A stretch of 12,574 nucleotides of DNA from Candidatus Woesearchaeota archaeon (GTDB lineage: Archaea > Nanobdellota > Nanobdellia > SCGC-AAA011-G17 > JACPNG01): the NCBI GenBank assembly GCA_016185555.1, contig JACPNI010000090.1, positions 1 to 12,574 of the forward strand. The letters run 5' to 3'. Every line of letters starts with the position of its first letter. The stretch's first letter is position 1. A program made the position numbers and the translations under genes. Below the pieces are notes generated by a model. It had not been told where the DNA came from and did not search any database. It saw nothing but the letters and a program-made list of their open reading frames with translations. Below are positions 1 through 6,190 of the stretch, piece by piece.

Positions 1-151
1 TATCCAATATCTCATCTATGTTTGTTATTTCTCTATTCTTTACTTTTCTTCCTAAGTCTGTTTTAGGTTTCCATGAACCTAAGTCTACTTTTGGTTTCTT
101 CGTTATCTCTTTTGCGTCTTCAATTACAGGTTCTACTATTGTGTCTTCCAT
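1..151 (-). CDS. rps5: Small-subunit ribosomal protein uS5 (S5), N-terminal part, cut by window edge
   Basis: The ATG at 149-151 opens a frame that stays open for 50 codons to the left edge. The encoded residues about 23-50 carry the archaeal/eukaryotic S5 (S2e-like) signature: a GSWKPKTDLGRKV stretch followed by a short linker and NIDEILD, the segment that precedes the double-stranded RNA-binding domain. The dsRNA-binding and C-terminal domains lie outside the window. uS5 sits at the decoding side of the 30S subunit and contributes to accuracy. It begins 7 nt after the uL18 stop, with AAGGA four bases upstream of the ATG as a possible ribosome binding site. Finding uS5 directly after uL18 matches the usual archaeal order. 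The identification rests on a short N-terminal piece plus position. Confidence 0.85.
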   Translation of the reverse strand, partial: MEDTIVEPVIEDAKEITKKPKVDLGSWKPKTDLGRKVKNREITNIDEILD

Positions 152-158
152 TTTGTCC

Positions 159-725
159 TTATTTTATTTTTAAAATTGCGTTTTTAATGTTTTCAAAGTG
201 CTCTGTTATATCTTCCGGTTTTAGGTTATTTTTAAGGTATTCTGAGAACTGTTTCTCATATTTTAATCTATCACCTGCAAGCTTTTTTGCATATTCAGCT
301 ATATGTAAACCTTTAATCCTATCTTCTTTTGGCATTATCTCTTCAGAGTGCGGTATTTTTAGTCCTGAGTCTAATGCTCCCTTAAGTACACAATATAATA
401 TATTTCCCTTTGTTGATTTGTATAATCCAATATCAAGTATTGCTTCATTTATTCCCCTTTCTTTTGCTTTAACCCCGACCAATAGCCCGATTAGATATGC
501 AGATGAAACATTTTTCCTACTTGCTTTCCAACCAAGCTTAATTAATTCCCTGGTATTTGCAGTGACAATAACCTTGTCCCCGGAAGGGTTGAACTCGATT
601 ATTTGTGCAGTAATATTCTTTGCACCTTTTCTTACTGCAAGCCTGGGTTTTTTTGATAATAATAACTTTAGCCTATTCTTATAGTCTGTTATTCCAAGCT
701 TTTTTCTTTTAAAATTTATTTTCAT
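159..725 (-). CDS. rpl18: Large-subunit ribosomal protein uL18 (L18)
   Basis: A 188-residue protein with the archaeal L18/L5e layout: a basic N-terminus (KRKKLGITDYKNRLKLLLS), the KPRLAVRKGAKNITAQII strand-turn that contacts 5S rRNA, then the HTRELIKLGW-type segment (here TANTRELIKLGWKAS) and the AYLIGLLVGVKAKERGINEAILDIGL core. It binds 5S rRNA, with uL5 as partner, in the central protuberance of the 50S subunit. The length fits archaeal homologues, which are longer than bacterial L18 because of a C-terminal helical extension (about residues 130-188 here, rich in K/E). The gene starts 1 nt after the eL19 stop and is followed 7 nt later by uS5. Nothing unusual is seen. Confidence 0.96.
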   Translation of the reverse strand: MKINFKRKKLGITDYKNRLKLLLSKKPRLAVRKGAKNITAQIIEFNPSGDKVIVTANTRELIKLGWKASRKNVSSAYLIGLLVGVKAKERGINEAILDIGLYKSTKGNILYCVLKGALDSGLKIPHSEEIMPKEDRIKGLHIAEYAKKLAGDRLKYEKQFSEYLKNNLKPEDITEHFENIKNAILKIK

Positions 726-726
726 T

Positions 727-1212
727 TTATTCTTTTACTTTTGATTTTCCAGGATCTTTTTTTGCTCCCTTTACAATATTGCTTTCTGTTAGGTATAGCT
801 TAATATGCCTTACACTCCTAAAAGCATTTCCTTTTACCATCCCATATATCTTTCTGTAGTCTTTGTTTTCTAGTAATTTTCTTACTTTTAGCTTACTTAG
901 GAAGTTTCTTTGTGCCCGGACTTTATTTATCCACATTTCCTTTGAGCTTAACCTTGCATATCTGCTGCCTTTTCTTGATCCGGCACCCTGTCTTCTGCCC
1001 TTTCTTTTTTGTATATTTATCTTTTTAGCACGAGATCTTGAGATTCCTATTTTTGGTTTCGCCTGTATTATATTTTTCTTAATTAGCCCCCTAATGTCTT
1101 CTTTTGTTATTGCTTCTTTTGCTTCATCTAATCTTGAGTTATCAATCCATACTCTGGATTTTCCAACACCGAGCAGTTCAGCAGCCAATCTTTTTTGTGA
1201 ATGAAGTCTCAT
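727..1212 (-). CDS. rpl19e: Large-subunit ribosomal protein eL19 (L19e)
   Basis: A 161-residue protein whose N-terminus (MRLHSQKRLAAELLGVGKSRVWID) is the classic L19e start, followed by the DIRGLIKKNIIQAKP helix region and the very basic segment KGRRQGAGSRKGSR (about residues 70-85) that threads into rRNA. The following helix extends to about residue 145. L19e is found only in archaea and eukaryotes, so this gene is direct evidence of domain. It sits on the solvent side of the 50S subunit. Its ATG overlaps the eL32 stop in a 4-nt ATGA (1209-1212), implying termination-reinitiation coupling. The uL18 gene follows after 1 nt. Confidence 0.96.
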   Translation of the reverse strand: MRLHSQKRLAAELLGVGKSRVWIDNSRLDEAKEAITKEDIRGLIKKNIIQAKPKIGISRSRAKKINIQKRKGRRQGAGSRKGSRYARLSSKEMWINKVRAQRNFLSKLKVRKLLENKDYRKIYGMVKGNAFRSVRHIKLYLTESNIVKGAKKDPGKSKVKE

Positions 1213-1775
1213 TTCGGCATCTCCAATACAGTTTTCTTTTCTTCTTTCTCTTTTTCCTCATGCGGTTTTTCTTCCTTTTTCTCCTCTGCTTTTTTTAACG
1301 CTTCTTCTTTTAATTTCTTCTTATCCTCTTCTTTTTGTTTTGCCCTTTCTTTTTTGGACTTTCTCGATTCACTGGTGTTTTTTAGAAATTCGTCAATATT
1401 TTTTATATTAAGAACAACAATGCCTTTCTCCTTTGCTTTTTTTAGTATCTCTATTTTCTTTTTCAATCCAACACTTTTGCTTATTATTACTCCATGATTT
1501 TTTGAAACATAGTTTAATTCATCTAGGTTGCTTACTATTATTGGTTTTAACCCATTTTTATCCAATCCTCTTGTTTTTTTTGGCGACATATATCCGGGTC
1601 CTGGGGAAGGGTGCTTTAAATGCCCTTTAAATTTCTGCCTTAACTTTGAATGCATACCCTTTGGCTGTCTCCATTTCTTTGCAAGCTTTTTTCTTTTATG
1701 ATATTCCTGTCTAACAAACTTCGGCTTACGAGACTTAATCTCTTTCCTTATTGACAATAATTTTTTAAGTTCCAT
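1209..1775 (-). CDS. rpl32e: Large-subunit ribosomal protein eL32 (L32e) with charged C-terminal tail
   Basis: A 188-residue protein. Residues about 1-133 match L32e: a basic N-terminus, RQEYHKRKKLAKKWRQPKG, SKLRQKFKGHLKHPSPGPGY, and the conserved GLKPIIVSNLDEL / GVVIS-like / KGIVVLNIKN strands that bind 23S rRNA. Residues about 134-188 are an extra low-complexity tail of alternating Lys and Glu blocks, encoded roughly at 1212-1376. Archaeal L32e is normally about 130 residues, so the tail is an addition; it could form a charged helix or stay disordered on the ribosome surface. The start follows the uL6 stop by 1 nt and the stop overlaps the eL19 start (ATGA). The core assignment is firm; the role of the tail is unknown. 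Confidence 0.94.
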   Translation of the reverse strand: MELKKLLSIRKEIKSRKPKFVRQEYHKRKKLAKKWRQPKGMHSKLRQKFKGHLKHPSPGPGYMSPKKTRGLDKNGLKPIIVSNLDELNYVSKNHGVIISKSVGLKKKIEILKKAKEKGIVVLNIKNIDEFLKNTSESRKSKKERAKQKEEDKKKLKEEALKKAEEKKEEKPHEEKEKEEKKTVLEMPK

Positions 1776-1776
1776 T

Positions 1777-2340
1777 TTATGCTAAAGAAACCCCTGCTTT
1801 GTTGGTGATATAAATACCATCCAAGAATACCCTTCTGTCCCTGTTTGTTATCCTAGTTGCAGATTCAAGATTTGCAGCTGTTTGACTGACTTTTTCAATA
1901 TCAATGCCAGAGGCTATTACTTCATCGCCTTTAACTTCAACCTTTACACCATCCAGTATTTTTGATTTCCTTGGTGTTTTTTCTCCTAAGAAATTTTTGA
2001 TTATAATCTCATTTCCAGATACTGTAACATTTATTGGGAAATGGCTATAGCATATCTTCAATTTATATACAAAACCATCTTGAATCCCAAGAATTGCATT
2101 TTTAAGATGTGCTTTAAATGTATTCATAAGCCGCTTTTCTCTTTTGGATGCTTTTTTTGCAGTCAATATCACTTTGTTTCCTTCTTTTGCTATTGAGATA
2201 TTTTGATGCGCCAGCCTTTTTTCAAGCACCCCCCTAGTTCCCTTTACTTTGACGTTATTACCAGATAATTCGGCATCAACACCATTAGGTATATCAATCC
2301 TTACAGTTTCAGTTTTTTCATTAGGTTTTGAAGTTTTCAT
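1777..2340 (-). CDS. rpl6: Large-subunit ribosomal protein uL6 (L6)
   Basis: A 187-residue protein of normal archaeal L6 length with the tandem L6 fold. The first repeat (about residues 12-90) includes IPNGVDAELSGNNVKVKG followed by GVLEKRL; the second (about 95-187) includes the strand pair INVTVSGNEIIIKNFLGEK and ends with the conserved ESATRITNRDRRVFLDGIYI signature. uL6 binds helix 97 of 23S rRNA near the factor-binding site, next to the sarcin-ricin loop. The first ~10 residues (MKTSKPNEKTE) are a short polar extension. The gene is 1 nt from both uS8 upstream and eL32 downstream, as expected in an spc-type operon. Confidence 0.96.
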   Translation of the reverse strand: MKTSKPNEKTETVRIDIPNGVDAELSGNNVKVKGTRGVLEKRLAHQNISIAKEGNKVILTAKKASKREKRLMNTFKAHLKNAILGIQDGFVYKLKICYSHFPINVTVSGNEIIIKNFLGEKTPRKSKILDGVKVEVKGDEVIASGIDIEKVSQTAANLESATRITNRDRRVFLDGIYITNKAGVSLA

Positions 2341-2341
2341 T

Positions 2342-2731
2342 TCAGTAACAATAGGCTAGTAGCACTCCCCCAAGATTTTTTTCTTTTGCACCATAATGTG
2401 TCATAATCCCCTTTGGAGTGGAGACAATAATCAGACCAAAATCTTTTGCAGGCAGAAATCTTTTTTCAAATTTTTCAAATTCGTTTTTCTTAATGGCAAA
2501 TCTTGGTTTGATTACACCAATTTTGTTTATCCTGCCAATTAAGTTTATCTTGATTATATCGCCTTTGTTGTTCTTAATAATCTCAAAATCCCCAATATAA
2601 TTGTTATCTTTTATTATTTGAAGCACATTTTTTATTACATTTGATATGGGCTTGACTATGCAGTTGGTGCTTCCTATTTTTTCAGCATTAAACATAGTCG
2701 ATAATGTATTTGCTAACGGGTCATTCATCAT
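2342..2731 (-). CDS. rps8: Small-subunit ribosomal protein uS8 (S8)
   Basis: A 129-residue protein matching archaeal S8: the NDPLANTLSTMFNAEKIG N-terminal helix, the central strand region with INLIGRINKIGVIKPRF, and the conserved C-terminal block LPAKDFGLIIVSTPKGIMTHYGAKEKNLGG (given here in part), containing the STPKG turn that binds helix 21 of 16S rRNA. The protein is a primary binder of the 30S central domain. Two adjacent Met codons begin the frame (MMNDPL); the second, at 2728, is an equally good start. The gene begins 6 nt after uS14 and ends 1 nt before uL6. Confidence 0.95.
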   Translation of the reverse strand: MMNDPLANTLSTMFNAEKIGSTNCIVKPISNVIKNVLQIIKDNNYIGDFEIIKNNKGDIIKINLIGRINKIGVIKPRFAIKKNEFEKFEKRFLPAKDFGLIIVSTPKGIMTHYGAKEKNLGGVLLAYCY

Positions 2732-2737
2732 TTTAAC

Positions 2738-2968
2738 CTACCTGTATTTCTTAAAGCCCATTTTTTTTGCATTGTCTCTGAAACATCTCCTGCACAGGTT
2801 GATACCATATTTTCCTATATGCCCCCGTGAATTTCCACATATTAGGCATTTCTTGGTGTCCTTTCCAAACTTTCTCTCCTTGGGCTTATTATGTTTGATA
2901 AATTTTTTTAACTTTGCACTTTTATGTTTTAGTTGCTTGAAAACCTTTGTGTAGCTGCTTGTTGTCAT
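2738..2968 (-). CDS. rps14: Small-subunit ribosomal protein uS14 (S14), zinc-binding, with N-terminal extension
   Basis: A 76-residue protein. The C-terminal half is the zinc-binding S14 module: C-x2-C at CLIC (about residues 41-44), then HIGKYGINLCRRC, giving the second C-x2-C, then a KKMGFKKY tail of the type conserved in archaea. uS14 packs in the 30S head next to uS3 and uS10. Most archaeal S14 proteins are about 50-56 residues; here about 20 extra basic residues (MTTSSYTKVFKQLKHKSAKL) precede the core. This start is supported because there is no later Met ahead of the zinc core and because it lies only 7 nt after the uL5 stop. I believe similar long forms occur in DPANN archaea, but could not check. 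Confidence 0.93.
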   Translation of the reverse strand: MTTSSYTKVFKQLKHKSAKLKKFIKHNKPKERKFGKDTKKCLICGNSRGHIGKYGINLCRRCFRDNAKKMGFKKYR

Positions 2969-2975
2969 CTTTTAC

Positions 2976-3482
2976 TCATTCGATAGATACATTATATTTT
3001 TTTTTCATGAATTCAATTGCTTCTTCTTTTGATATCAGGTGCCTTTTCGGGATTTTTGCTCTTCTATATACCCTTTTTTTAACCCCAAACCCCGGTCTTT
3101 CGAGTGTAACTGCTGCTTCCAGGCCAATTGTACCCGTTTTTGCATCATATTTTGTTCCTGGTATGTCCAGATATTCTTTTATGCCAAATGAAAAATTACC
3201 ATTCCTGTCAAATTTTTTTTTTTTTTTTTTATAGCTGACAGCCTGCAGTAGTCTCTTTATCATTTCTTCAGCTTTATGTTTTCTTAGGGTTACTTTTGTA
3301 CCAATTGCTAATCCCGGCATGATGTTCCATGTTGGGATTCTCTTTTTTGTTTTCGTTTGAACTGGTTTTTCATTTGATATAACCTGCAATAACTTAACGG
3401 CCTTGTCTAATTTATCGCCCGGTTCACCAGTACCAATATTCAGTGTTACTTTTTCTATTCTTATCTGCTGCATTAGTGTCAT
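2976..3482 (-). CDS. rpl5: Large-subunit ribosomal protein uL5 (L5)
   Basis: A 168-residue archaeal L5: IRIEKVTLNIGTGEPGDKLDKA at the N-terminus, then TKKRIPTWNIMPGLAIGTKVTLR (quoted in parts), the FSFGIKEYLDIPG block, and GLEAAVTLERPGFGVKKR. uL5 binds 5S rRNA and the P-site tRNA elbow in the central protuberance. The oddity is a run of six AAA lysine codons, giving 18 consecutive A in the mRNA (T18 on the plus strand, 3213-3230), just before FDRNGNFSFG. Related proteins have a mixed basic/hydrophobic stretch of the same length there, so the frame and length look intact. The gene starts 1 nt after eS4 and ends 7 nt before uS14. Confidence 0.96.
   Translation of the reverse strand: MTLMQQIRIEKVTLNIGTGEPGDKLDKAVKLLQVISNEKPVQTKTKKRIPTWNIMPGLAIGTKVTLRKHKAEEMIKRLLQAVSYKKKKKKFDRNGNFSFGIKEYLDIPGTKYDAKTGTIGLEAAVTLERPGFGVKKRVYRRAKIPKRHLISKEEAIEFMKKKYNVSIE
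3213..3230 (-). repeat. A18 homopolymer inside the uL5 coding sequence
   Basis: Eighteen consecutive T on the plus strand, read as A18 in the uL5 mRNA and encoding six lysines. It is the longest homopolymer seen in the window. Such a run is prone to polymerase slippage and to sequencing or assembly length errors, but here the frame is intact on both sides. A poly-U terminator role does not apply because the mRNA-sense strand carries A, not T. Confidence 0.95.
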
Positions 3483-3483
3483 T

Positions 3484-4185
3484 TTATTCTTTTATTATGC
3501 TATTGTCAATAACAAATGCATATTCCTTCAGTGTTTCAAATTCACTTCCTTCTTTTGATTTCAGTTTTATTATTGATGGTTGGGATCCATAGTAATTAGT
3601 TACATTCTCCAATACTGCAACATTTCCGCTATACTTGCCATGCATTATATAGACGAGTGCACCTTTCTCAAATTTGATTAAACCCTTTATTGTTTTACTA
3701 CTAAGATCATATAGCACAGTATCGCCAACATTATAGTTGTCTTTATCAACAAGAACATTCTTACTATCGAATAAATTCAGCTGAACTTTTTTCTTTTTAA
3801 GAATTTTTTTGCCAATTATCTTGCATGGCTTTATGTTTGCATCACTTTTGTTTATATTCTGTATGAAAAATTTGCCATTTTTGTTTAATAACAGCCTAAA
3901 ATGCTCATCGGTTTCTGGTATTGATATTACATCCATTAAACCTACACCAAATTTAAATTCTTCCCTTGGGACATTATCAACGAGTATTTTTTTTGCGTTT
4001 AATATTTTTTTAACCTCTCTTGTTTTTTTTGCATATTTCAGCATATCCCTGATTAGAAGATTTAGCGGTATGCACCTCTCTAATGGGTGTGCCCCGGGAT
4101 TTGGTCGGGTAACAAATTTACTTCCTTTTCTGCTAATAATCCATGATTTTGGAGCAACTAGCCTTATAAGGTGTCTTTGTACCAT
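3484..4185 (-). CDS. rps4e: Small-subunit ribosomal protein eS4 (S4e)
   Basis: A 233-residue protein with the archaeal/eukaryotic S4e plan: the RHLIRLVAPKSW start, the RPNPGAHPLERCIPLNLLIRD motif, an S4-like RNA-binding segment (about residues 48-75, REVKKILNAKKILVDN), the central S4e domain, and a C-terminal KOW-like region (about 170-205, with FEKGALVYIMHGKYSGNVAVL). S4e is absent from bacteria; it is unrelated to the primary binder uS4 apart from the S4 module and sits on the 30S body. Length is typical. It lies 2 nt after uL24 and 1 nt before uL5, the standard archaeal position. Confidence 0.96.
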   Translation of the reverse strand: MVQRHLIRLVAPKSWIISRKGSKFVTRPNPGAHPLERCIPLNLLIRDMLKYAKKTREVKKILNAKKILVDNVPREEFKFGVGLMDVISIPETDEHFRLLLNKNGKFFIQNINKSDANIKPCKIIGKKILKKKKVQLNLFDSKNVLVDKDNYNVGDTVLYDLSSKTIKGLIKFEKGALVYIMHGKYSGNVAVLENVTNYYGSQPSIIKLKSKEGSEFETLKEYAFVIDNSIIKE

Positions 4186-4187
4186 TT

Positions 4188-4568
4188 TTATTTTCTCTCC
4201 AGCATTTTTCTTCTCTCTTTGTCGTCAAGATTAAGGTCTAGTATTTCTGTATTTGAAGCATAGATGGGGTATAGCACTTTCCCACCATCTTTTTTTACCA
4301 TTTCTGCTCCTTCAATATACACTTTGCTTTTCTTCAGATTTATTCTTGAAACCTTTCCAACATGTTTCTTAAACTGCCCAATCATTATCTTTACCTTATC
4401 ACCCTTTCTTACAGGCAGGCTTCTCTTCCCATATTTTTTCCTTAAATCTTTTGATAGGCCTGCAGATAAAAATTTATGTTTAATATGCAATGGAGCATTC
4501 AATCTGTATTTTCTTTGCTTATTTGGCTTCTTGCTTGATTTCCATTTGCTTGACCATGCAGGTTTCAT
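4188..4568 (-). CDS. rpl24: Large-subunit ribosomal protein uL24 (L24)
   Basis: A 126-residue protein. The N-terminal basic region ends in NAPLHIKHKFLSAGLSKDLR, with the archaeal/eukaryotic L26-type RKKYGKRSLPVRKGDKVKI following; the KOW motif spans about residues 55-80 (RKGDKVKIMIGQFKKHVGKV). The C-terminus continues the strand region with MVKKDGGKVLYPIYASN. uL24 is an assembly initiator of the 50S subunit and lies near the exit tunnel rim. The gene starts 3 nt after uL14 and is followed 2 nt later by eS4. Confidence 0.95.
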   Translation of the reverse strand: MKPAWSSKWKSSKKPNKQRKYRLNAPLHIKHKFLSAGLSKDLRKKYGKRSLPVRKGDKVKIMIGQFKKHVGKVSRINLKKSKVYIEGAEMVKKDGGKVLYPIYASNTEILDLNLDDKERRKMLERK

Positions 4569-4571
4569 TTT

Positions 4572-4973
4572 TTACACCACTATTCTTGCTAGTTTTCCTA
4601 TTGAAGGCCATCTTGTAGCAACTTCTTTTGCTATCGGGCCTTTAAAAATTGTTCCTTTTGGGTTTCCTTTATCATCCTTTAGCACAACAACAGCATTATC
4701 CTCAAACTTTATCCTCTCGCCAGTTGGCCTTCTGTATTCTTTTTTTTGCCTTACAACAATCGCATGAACTACCTGCTTTCTCATATCGGGTTTTCCTTTA
4801 ACTACAGAGCACATTACTAAGTCACCAATACCTGCTGCGGGTTTTCTACCACGAACAGTTTTTAGGCCAACTACTGTAAATATTCTTACTCTCTTTGCAC
4901 CCGAATTGTCACAAGTATCTACTATTGACCTTACAGGTAATCCCCTGGTTATATTTGCTTTAAGTGCTTTCAT
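4572..4973 (-). CDS. rpl14: Large-subunit ribosomal protein uL14 (L14)
   Basis: A 133-residue L14 with the family core: RGLPVRSIVDTCDNSGAKRV, then GDLVMCSVVKGKPDMRKQVVHAIVVR (quoted in parts), the RRPTGERIKFEDNAVVVL strand and the PKGTIFKGPIAKEVA segment at the C-terminus. It forms part of an intersubunit bridge on the 50S face. The ATG lies inside the end of uS17, an overlap of 14 nt (4960-4973), the longest overlap in the operon. The encoded N-terminus (MKALKANITRGLPV) is the expected archaeal one, so the overlap is probably genuine and not due to a wrong start. Confidence 0.97.
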   Translation of the reverse strand: MKALKANITRGLPVRSIVDTCDNSGAKRVRIFTVVGLKTVRGRKPAAGIGDLVMCSVVKGKPDMRKQVVHAIVVRQKKEYRRPTGERIKFEDNAVVVLKDDKGNPKGTIFKGPIAKEVATRWPSIGKLARIVV

Positions 4974-5301
4974 TTTTACTTACTTCTATTATTACAAAGT
5001 TCTTTGTTTTTGATATTGGCTTTGATTCTGCTATTATCACACTATCCCCAGCATTGACTTCTATACAGTCTGGCTTATGTGCTTTTACAGTCGTTCGTCT
5101 TTTTTCATATCTTTCATATTTCGGAATAAAATGCGTCCTAGGCCATTCTATTGTTGCTGTTTTGTGGACATTTACTTTTCTGACTACACCGCTAAACACC
5201 TTGCCATGCAACCTCATATTACTATGAAATGGACAGCATGCATCATTACACTTCTTGCTGGGAATATTTACATCAATCCCAATTCCTTTCTTCTCTTTCA
5301 T
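4960..5301 (-). CDS. rps17: Small-subunit ribosomal protein uS17 (S17)
   Basis: A 113-residue archaeal S17. It has the archaeal N-terminal block with cysteines (VNIPSKKCNDACCPFHSN), the OB-fold strand start MRLHGKVFSGVVRKVNVHKTATIEW, and the conserved PKYERYEKRRTTVKAHKP loop. It binds the 5' domain of 16S rRNA and is an early assembly protein. Its ATG overlaps the Rpp29 stop in ATGA (5298-5301) and its tail overlaps uL14 by 14 nt. Length and motifs are normal. Confidence 0.96.
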   Translation of the reverse strand: MKEKKGIGIDVNIPSKKCNDACCPFHSNMRLHGKVFSGVVRKVNVHKTATIEWPRTHFIPKYERYEKRRTTVKAHKPDCIEVNAGDSVIIAESKPISKTKNFVIIEVSKNEST

Positions 5302-5573
5302 CTTAACTTTCTCACCTTCTTGACACGTTCTTCTGGTCTTCCAACTAAAAGTTTTCCATTGATTTCAATTGTTTTTCCCTTGTAGTTCATTTTTATTGTT
5401 ATTTGGTCTTTTATCAGTCTTTTAATGCCGGTTTCTGTTTCAACATGAATCAGATTTTTGGTTTCATAAACAATTTTTCCTCTGATACCTTCAAGGGATT
5501 TGTTTTTTGCGCCAACAATCTCAATATCACGGCCAATTAGCTCGTGCCTGACAATGTCGCCTAAACCATGCAT
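5298..5573 (-). CDS. rnp1: RNase P protein component 1 (Rpp29/Pop4 homologue)
   Basis: A 91-residue protein with the compact Rpp29 Sm-like barrel: HELIGRDIEIVGAKNKSLEGIRGKIVYETKNLI (quoted in parts), with the diagnostic GIRGKIVYETKN strand-turn, and IEINGKLLVGRPEERVKK near the end. It is an accessory protein of the ribonuclease P holoenzyme, which trims the 5' leader of pre-tRNA; in archaea it pairs with Rpp21. The position between SUI1 and uS17 is conserved in many archaeal ribosomal operons and supports the call. It starts 4 nt after the aIF1 stop and overlaps the uS17 start by 4 nt. Confidence 0.94.
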   Translation of the reverse strand: MHGLGDIVRHELIGRDIEIVGAKNKSLEGIRGKIVYETKNLIHVETETGIKRLIKDQITIKMNYKGKTIEINGKLLVGRPEERVKKVRKLR

Positions 5574-5577
5574 TTTA

Positions 5578-5889
5578 TCACTTTTCTATTTCTATTGTGT
5601 CTGGAGCAAACCCCAGTTTAATGAGCTCTTCTCTGACCTTTGATCCGTGACTTCCCTGCAGCTCTATTGTGCCTTCTTTTGAAGTGCCACCGCATGCAAG
5701 TTTTGACTTAAGGCTTTTTGCAAGATCTTTGAGGTTGATTGCTTTTTCATCAATCCCCCCAACCAAGGTTATAATCTTTCCAAACTTTCTTTTTATAACC
5801 TTGATTATAATCTTTTGATCTTCCTTCGCTATAGTTTCACAAACACAAAGTTCCTTTGGAAGCCCACATTTTGGGCATACTTCACTCAT
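5578..5889 (-). CDS. Translation initiation factor aIF1 (SUI1 family)
   Basis: A 103-residue SUI1-domain protein. The N-terminus carries a small zinc-knuckle-like motif (CPKCGLPKELCVC, residues 5-17, four cysteines), followed by the SUI1 fold, with the family-typical KRKFGKIITLVGGI strand-turn, the LKSKLACGGTSK loop, and GTIELQGSHGSKVREELIKLGF at the C-terminus (quoted in parts). In archaea aIF1 binds near the P site of the small subunit and promotes start-codon fidelity. The stop lies 4 nt before Rpp29; its ATG overlaps the uL29 stop (5886-5889). The symbol is left blank because archaeal annotations use several names. Confidence 0.95.
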   Translation of the reverse strand: MSEVCPKCGLPKELCVCETIAKEDQKIIIKVIKRKFGKIITLVGGIDEKAINLKDLAKSLKSKLACGGTSKEGTIELQGSHGSKVREELIKLGFAPDTIEIEK

Positions 5890-6143
5890 GATCCTTTGCT
5901 TGACCTCCTAACCTCAGGTTTTTCTTTTTTGTTTACATCAATGTTATTTGTTTTTTCGGTTTTGAGTGTTAATAGTTTGGCAATTGTTTTTTTAACCAGT
6001 TTTATCCTTCCTGGATTTTCTAATGCACCGCCAGTTGATTTTTTGGCGTGGAGTATGATTAATTCTTTGTTCAAATCTTCTAATCTTCTACCTATTTCAT
6101 CAATCCCGAATTGCCTTATTTCGTTTTTTTTAAAAATTGCCAT
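5886..6143 (-). CDS. rpl29: Large-subunit ribosomal protein uL29 (L29)
   Basis: An 85-residue protein. Residues about 1-60 form the two-helix L29 hairpin: MAIFKKNEIRQFGIDEIGRR, LEDLNKELIILHAKKSTGGALENPGRIKLVKKTIAKLLT (quoted in parts), with the conserved GRIKLVKKTIAK segment that contacts rRNA near the tunnel exit. Residues about 61-85 are an extra polar, charged tail. It follows uS3 after a 47-nt gap, the largest in the operon, and overlaps the aIF1 start by ATGA. Confidence 0.92.
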   Translation of the reverse strand: MAIFKKNEIRQFGIDEIGRRLEDLNKELIILHAKKSTGGALENPGRIKLVKKTIAKLLTLKTEKTNNIDVNKKEKPEVRRSSKGS

Positions 6144-6190
6144 ATTCTTTTAATTTTATTGAATCAATTAATCTCTTCATATTATTCAGT
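6144..6190 (-). other. 47-nt spacer between uS3 and uL29
   Basis: This is the only spacer in the operon longer than 7 nt. It contains a small inverted repeat (ATTGA-A-TCAAT, 6158-6168) and a 16-codon frame (6130-6180) that overlaps the uL29 start out of frame. No clear TATA element is present, so an internal promoter is not supported. It could be a processing site or simply decayed sequence. Confidence 0.4.

Noticed and set aside
3213..3230. T18 on the plus strand as a transcription terminator.
   Set aside because: No plus-strand gene reads toward it, and in the operon mRNA it is poly-A inside uL5 coding sequence.
5298..5889. Non-ribosomal genes (aIF1 and Rpp29) inside a ribosomal operon as a novelty.
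   Set aside because: The L29-SUI1-Rpp29-S17 order is a well-known archaeal arrangement.
6130..6180. 16-codon frame (MKRLIDSIKLKEYGNF) before uL29 as a gene.
   Set aside because: There is no ribosome binding site or known similarity, and such short frames are common by chance; it is kept only as a low-interest note.
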